NCBI RefSeq assembly: GCF_003353055.1
Contig: NZ_QKWJ01000004.1
Span: 1-64,000, forward strand
Direction of reading: 5' to 3'
From: Cupriavidus lacunae
GTDB taxonomy: Bacteria; Pseudomonadota; Gammaproteobacteria; Burkholderiales; Burkholderiaceae
Length of the DNA stretch: 64,000 nt
Shown: in pieces, positions 63,670 through 64,000 of the stretch
Position numbering within the stretch: position 1 is the first letter of the stretch
Layout of the letters: each line of letters starts with the position of its first letter
Position numbers and translations under genes: made by a program
The notes under the pieces: generated by a model
Told to the model about the DNA's origin: nothing
The model's database searches: none
What the model saw: the letters and a program-made list of their open reading frames with translations, nothing else

Positions 63670-64000
63670 GATGGTTCCTTCAGGCGGCGGATGGGCGGGT
63701 AGTGGAAGGTGCGGTCCAGGTGCGTGGCGCCGGGCACGTAGAGACGTAACGCTACATAGAACGGCTCCGCGGGTGCCGGCAGCCAGTTGCCGGCCAGGAC
63801 GTTGTCCGAAGGGGGCTGCGCGCCCAGCACGATGCGCAGGCTGCCATCGGGCGCCGTGCGCAGGGCCGACGAGCGGTCGCCCAGCGAATAGCGCTGCAAC
63901 GGGTTCTCGACCAGCATGCAGTCCGACTTGCGGTACATGGTCAGCGACCAGAACGCGCCCACCTGGGGGAGTCCTTGGTGGGGAAATACCAGTTCGTACT
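63666..64000 (-). CDS. DUF1214-type protein (partial, 5' end beyond the window)
   Basis: The frame is open to the right edge and shows the last 110 or so residues. VGAFWSLTMYRKSDCMLVENPLQRYSLGDRS and LNAPAEPFYVALRLYVPG-like features (here LPAPAEPFYVALRLYVPG) match the C-terminal DUF1214 domain of DUF1254/DUF1214 proteins. These are widespread, usually secreted, and of unknown function. It overlaps the Bug gene by ATGA. Confidence 0.75.
   Translation of the reverse strand, partial: YELVFPHQGLPQVGAFWSLTMYRKSDCMLVENPLQRYSLGDRSSALRTAPDGSLRIVLGAQPPSDNVLAGNWLPAPAEPFYVALRLYVPGATHLDRTFHYPPIRRLKEPS

Overview
The window is GC-rich and gene-dense. Its mix of genes points to a Cupriavidus/Ralstonia-type betaproteobacterium, probably an accessory replicon such as chromosome 2 (inferred from the many Bug-type binding proteins, LysR regulators and CoA-dependent catabolic clusters; no species marker is visible). 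I see no rRNA, tRNA, CRISPR array, insertion sequence or origin.

Region by region. 0.2-4.2 kb: a phosphonoacetate hydrolase gene followed by a Na/Pi-cotransporter-type gene, with a divergent LysR gene (PhnR type). 4.2-8.3 kb: a small periplasmic protein, a Crp/Fnr regulator, a class II aldolase plus 2-hydroxyacid dehydrogenase operon and another LysR gene. 8.4-18.7 kb: two divergent transcription units around a LysR gene. One encodes a degenerate alkylsulfatase-like MBL protein, a Bug receptor and a class IV aminotransferase. The other encodes a CoA-transferase, an enoyl-CoA hydratase, a PimC/PimD-like acyl-CoA dehydrogenase pair and a second Bug receptor. A near-identical 21-bp dyad lies in both control regions. 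18.7-22.7 kb: small genes, an ArsR/SRPBCC pair and a sulfite dehydrogenase (SorA plus di-haem cytochrome).

22.9-32.9 kb: a transport and amidohydrolase region with an NCS2 permease, a deaminase-like amidohydrolase, a TauE/SafE protein, LacI and LysR regulators, a DUF3311/SSS symporter pair, a YtcJ-like amidohydrolase and a COG0523 metal-chaperone GTPase. 32.9-39.3 kb: YihY, a class C serine hydrolase, an isochorismatase with a divergent GlxA-type regulator, PAP2, GNAT, and a decayed junction near 39.1 kb. 39.8-51.1 kb: two more CoA-catabolic operons, each with a Bug receptor and its own divergent regulator (LysR or IclR).

51.1-57.5 kb: an apparent six-gene operon encoding an FHA-trypsin membrane protein, a PP2C phosphatase, a Ser/Thr kinase with a nuclease-like tail, a glycine-zipper lipoprotein, a second trypsin-like protease and an OmpA-like protein. 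No type VI secretion genes accompany it; this is the best candidate here for an undescribed system. 57.9-64 kb: an LpxL/HtrB acyltransferase, a small unknown gene, an orphan FlhC, a small DUF2188-like gene, a flavodoxin-like gene, two Bug receptors and a truncated DUF1214 gene.

Six Bug-type receptors occur without any TctA/TctB membrane partner in the window. Three CoA-catabolic clusters share one design: CaiB/BaiF CoA-transferase, acyl-CoA dehydrogenase, hydratase or ligase, Bug receptor and divergent regulator.
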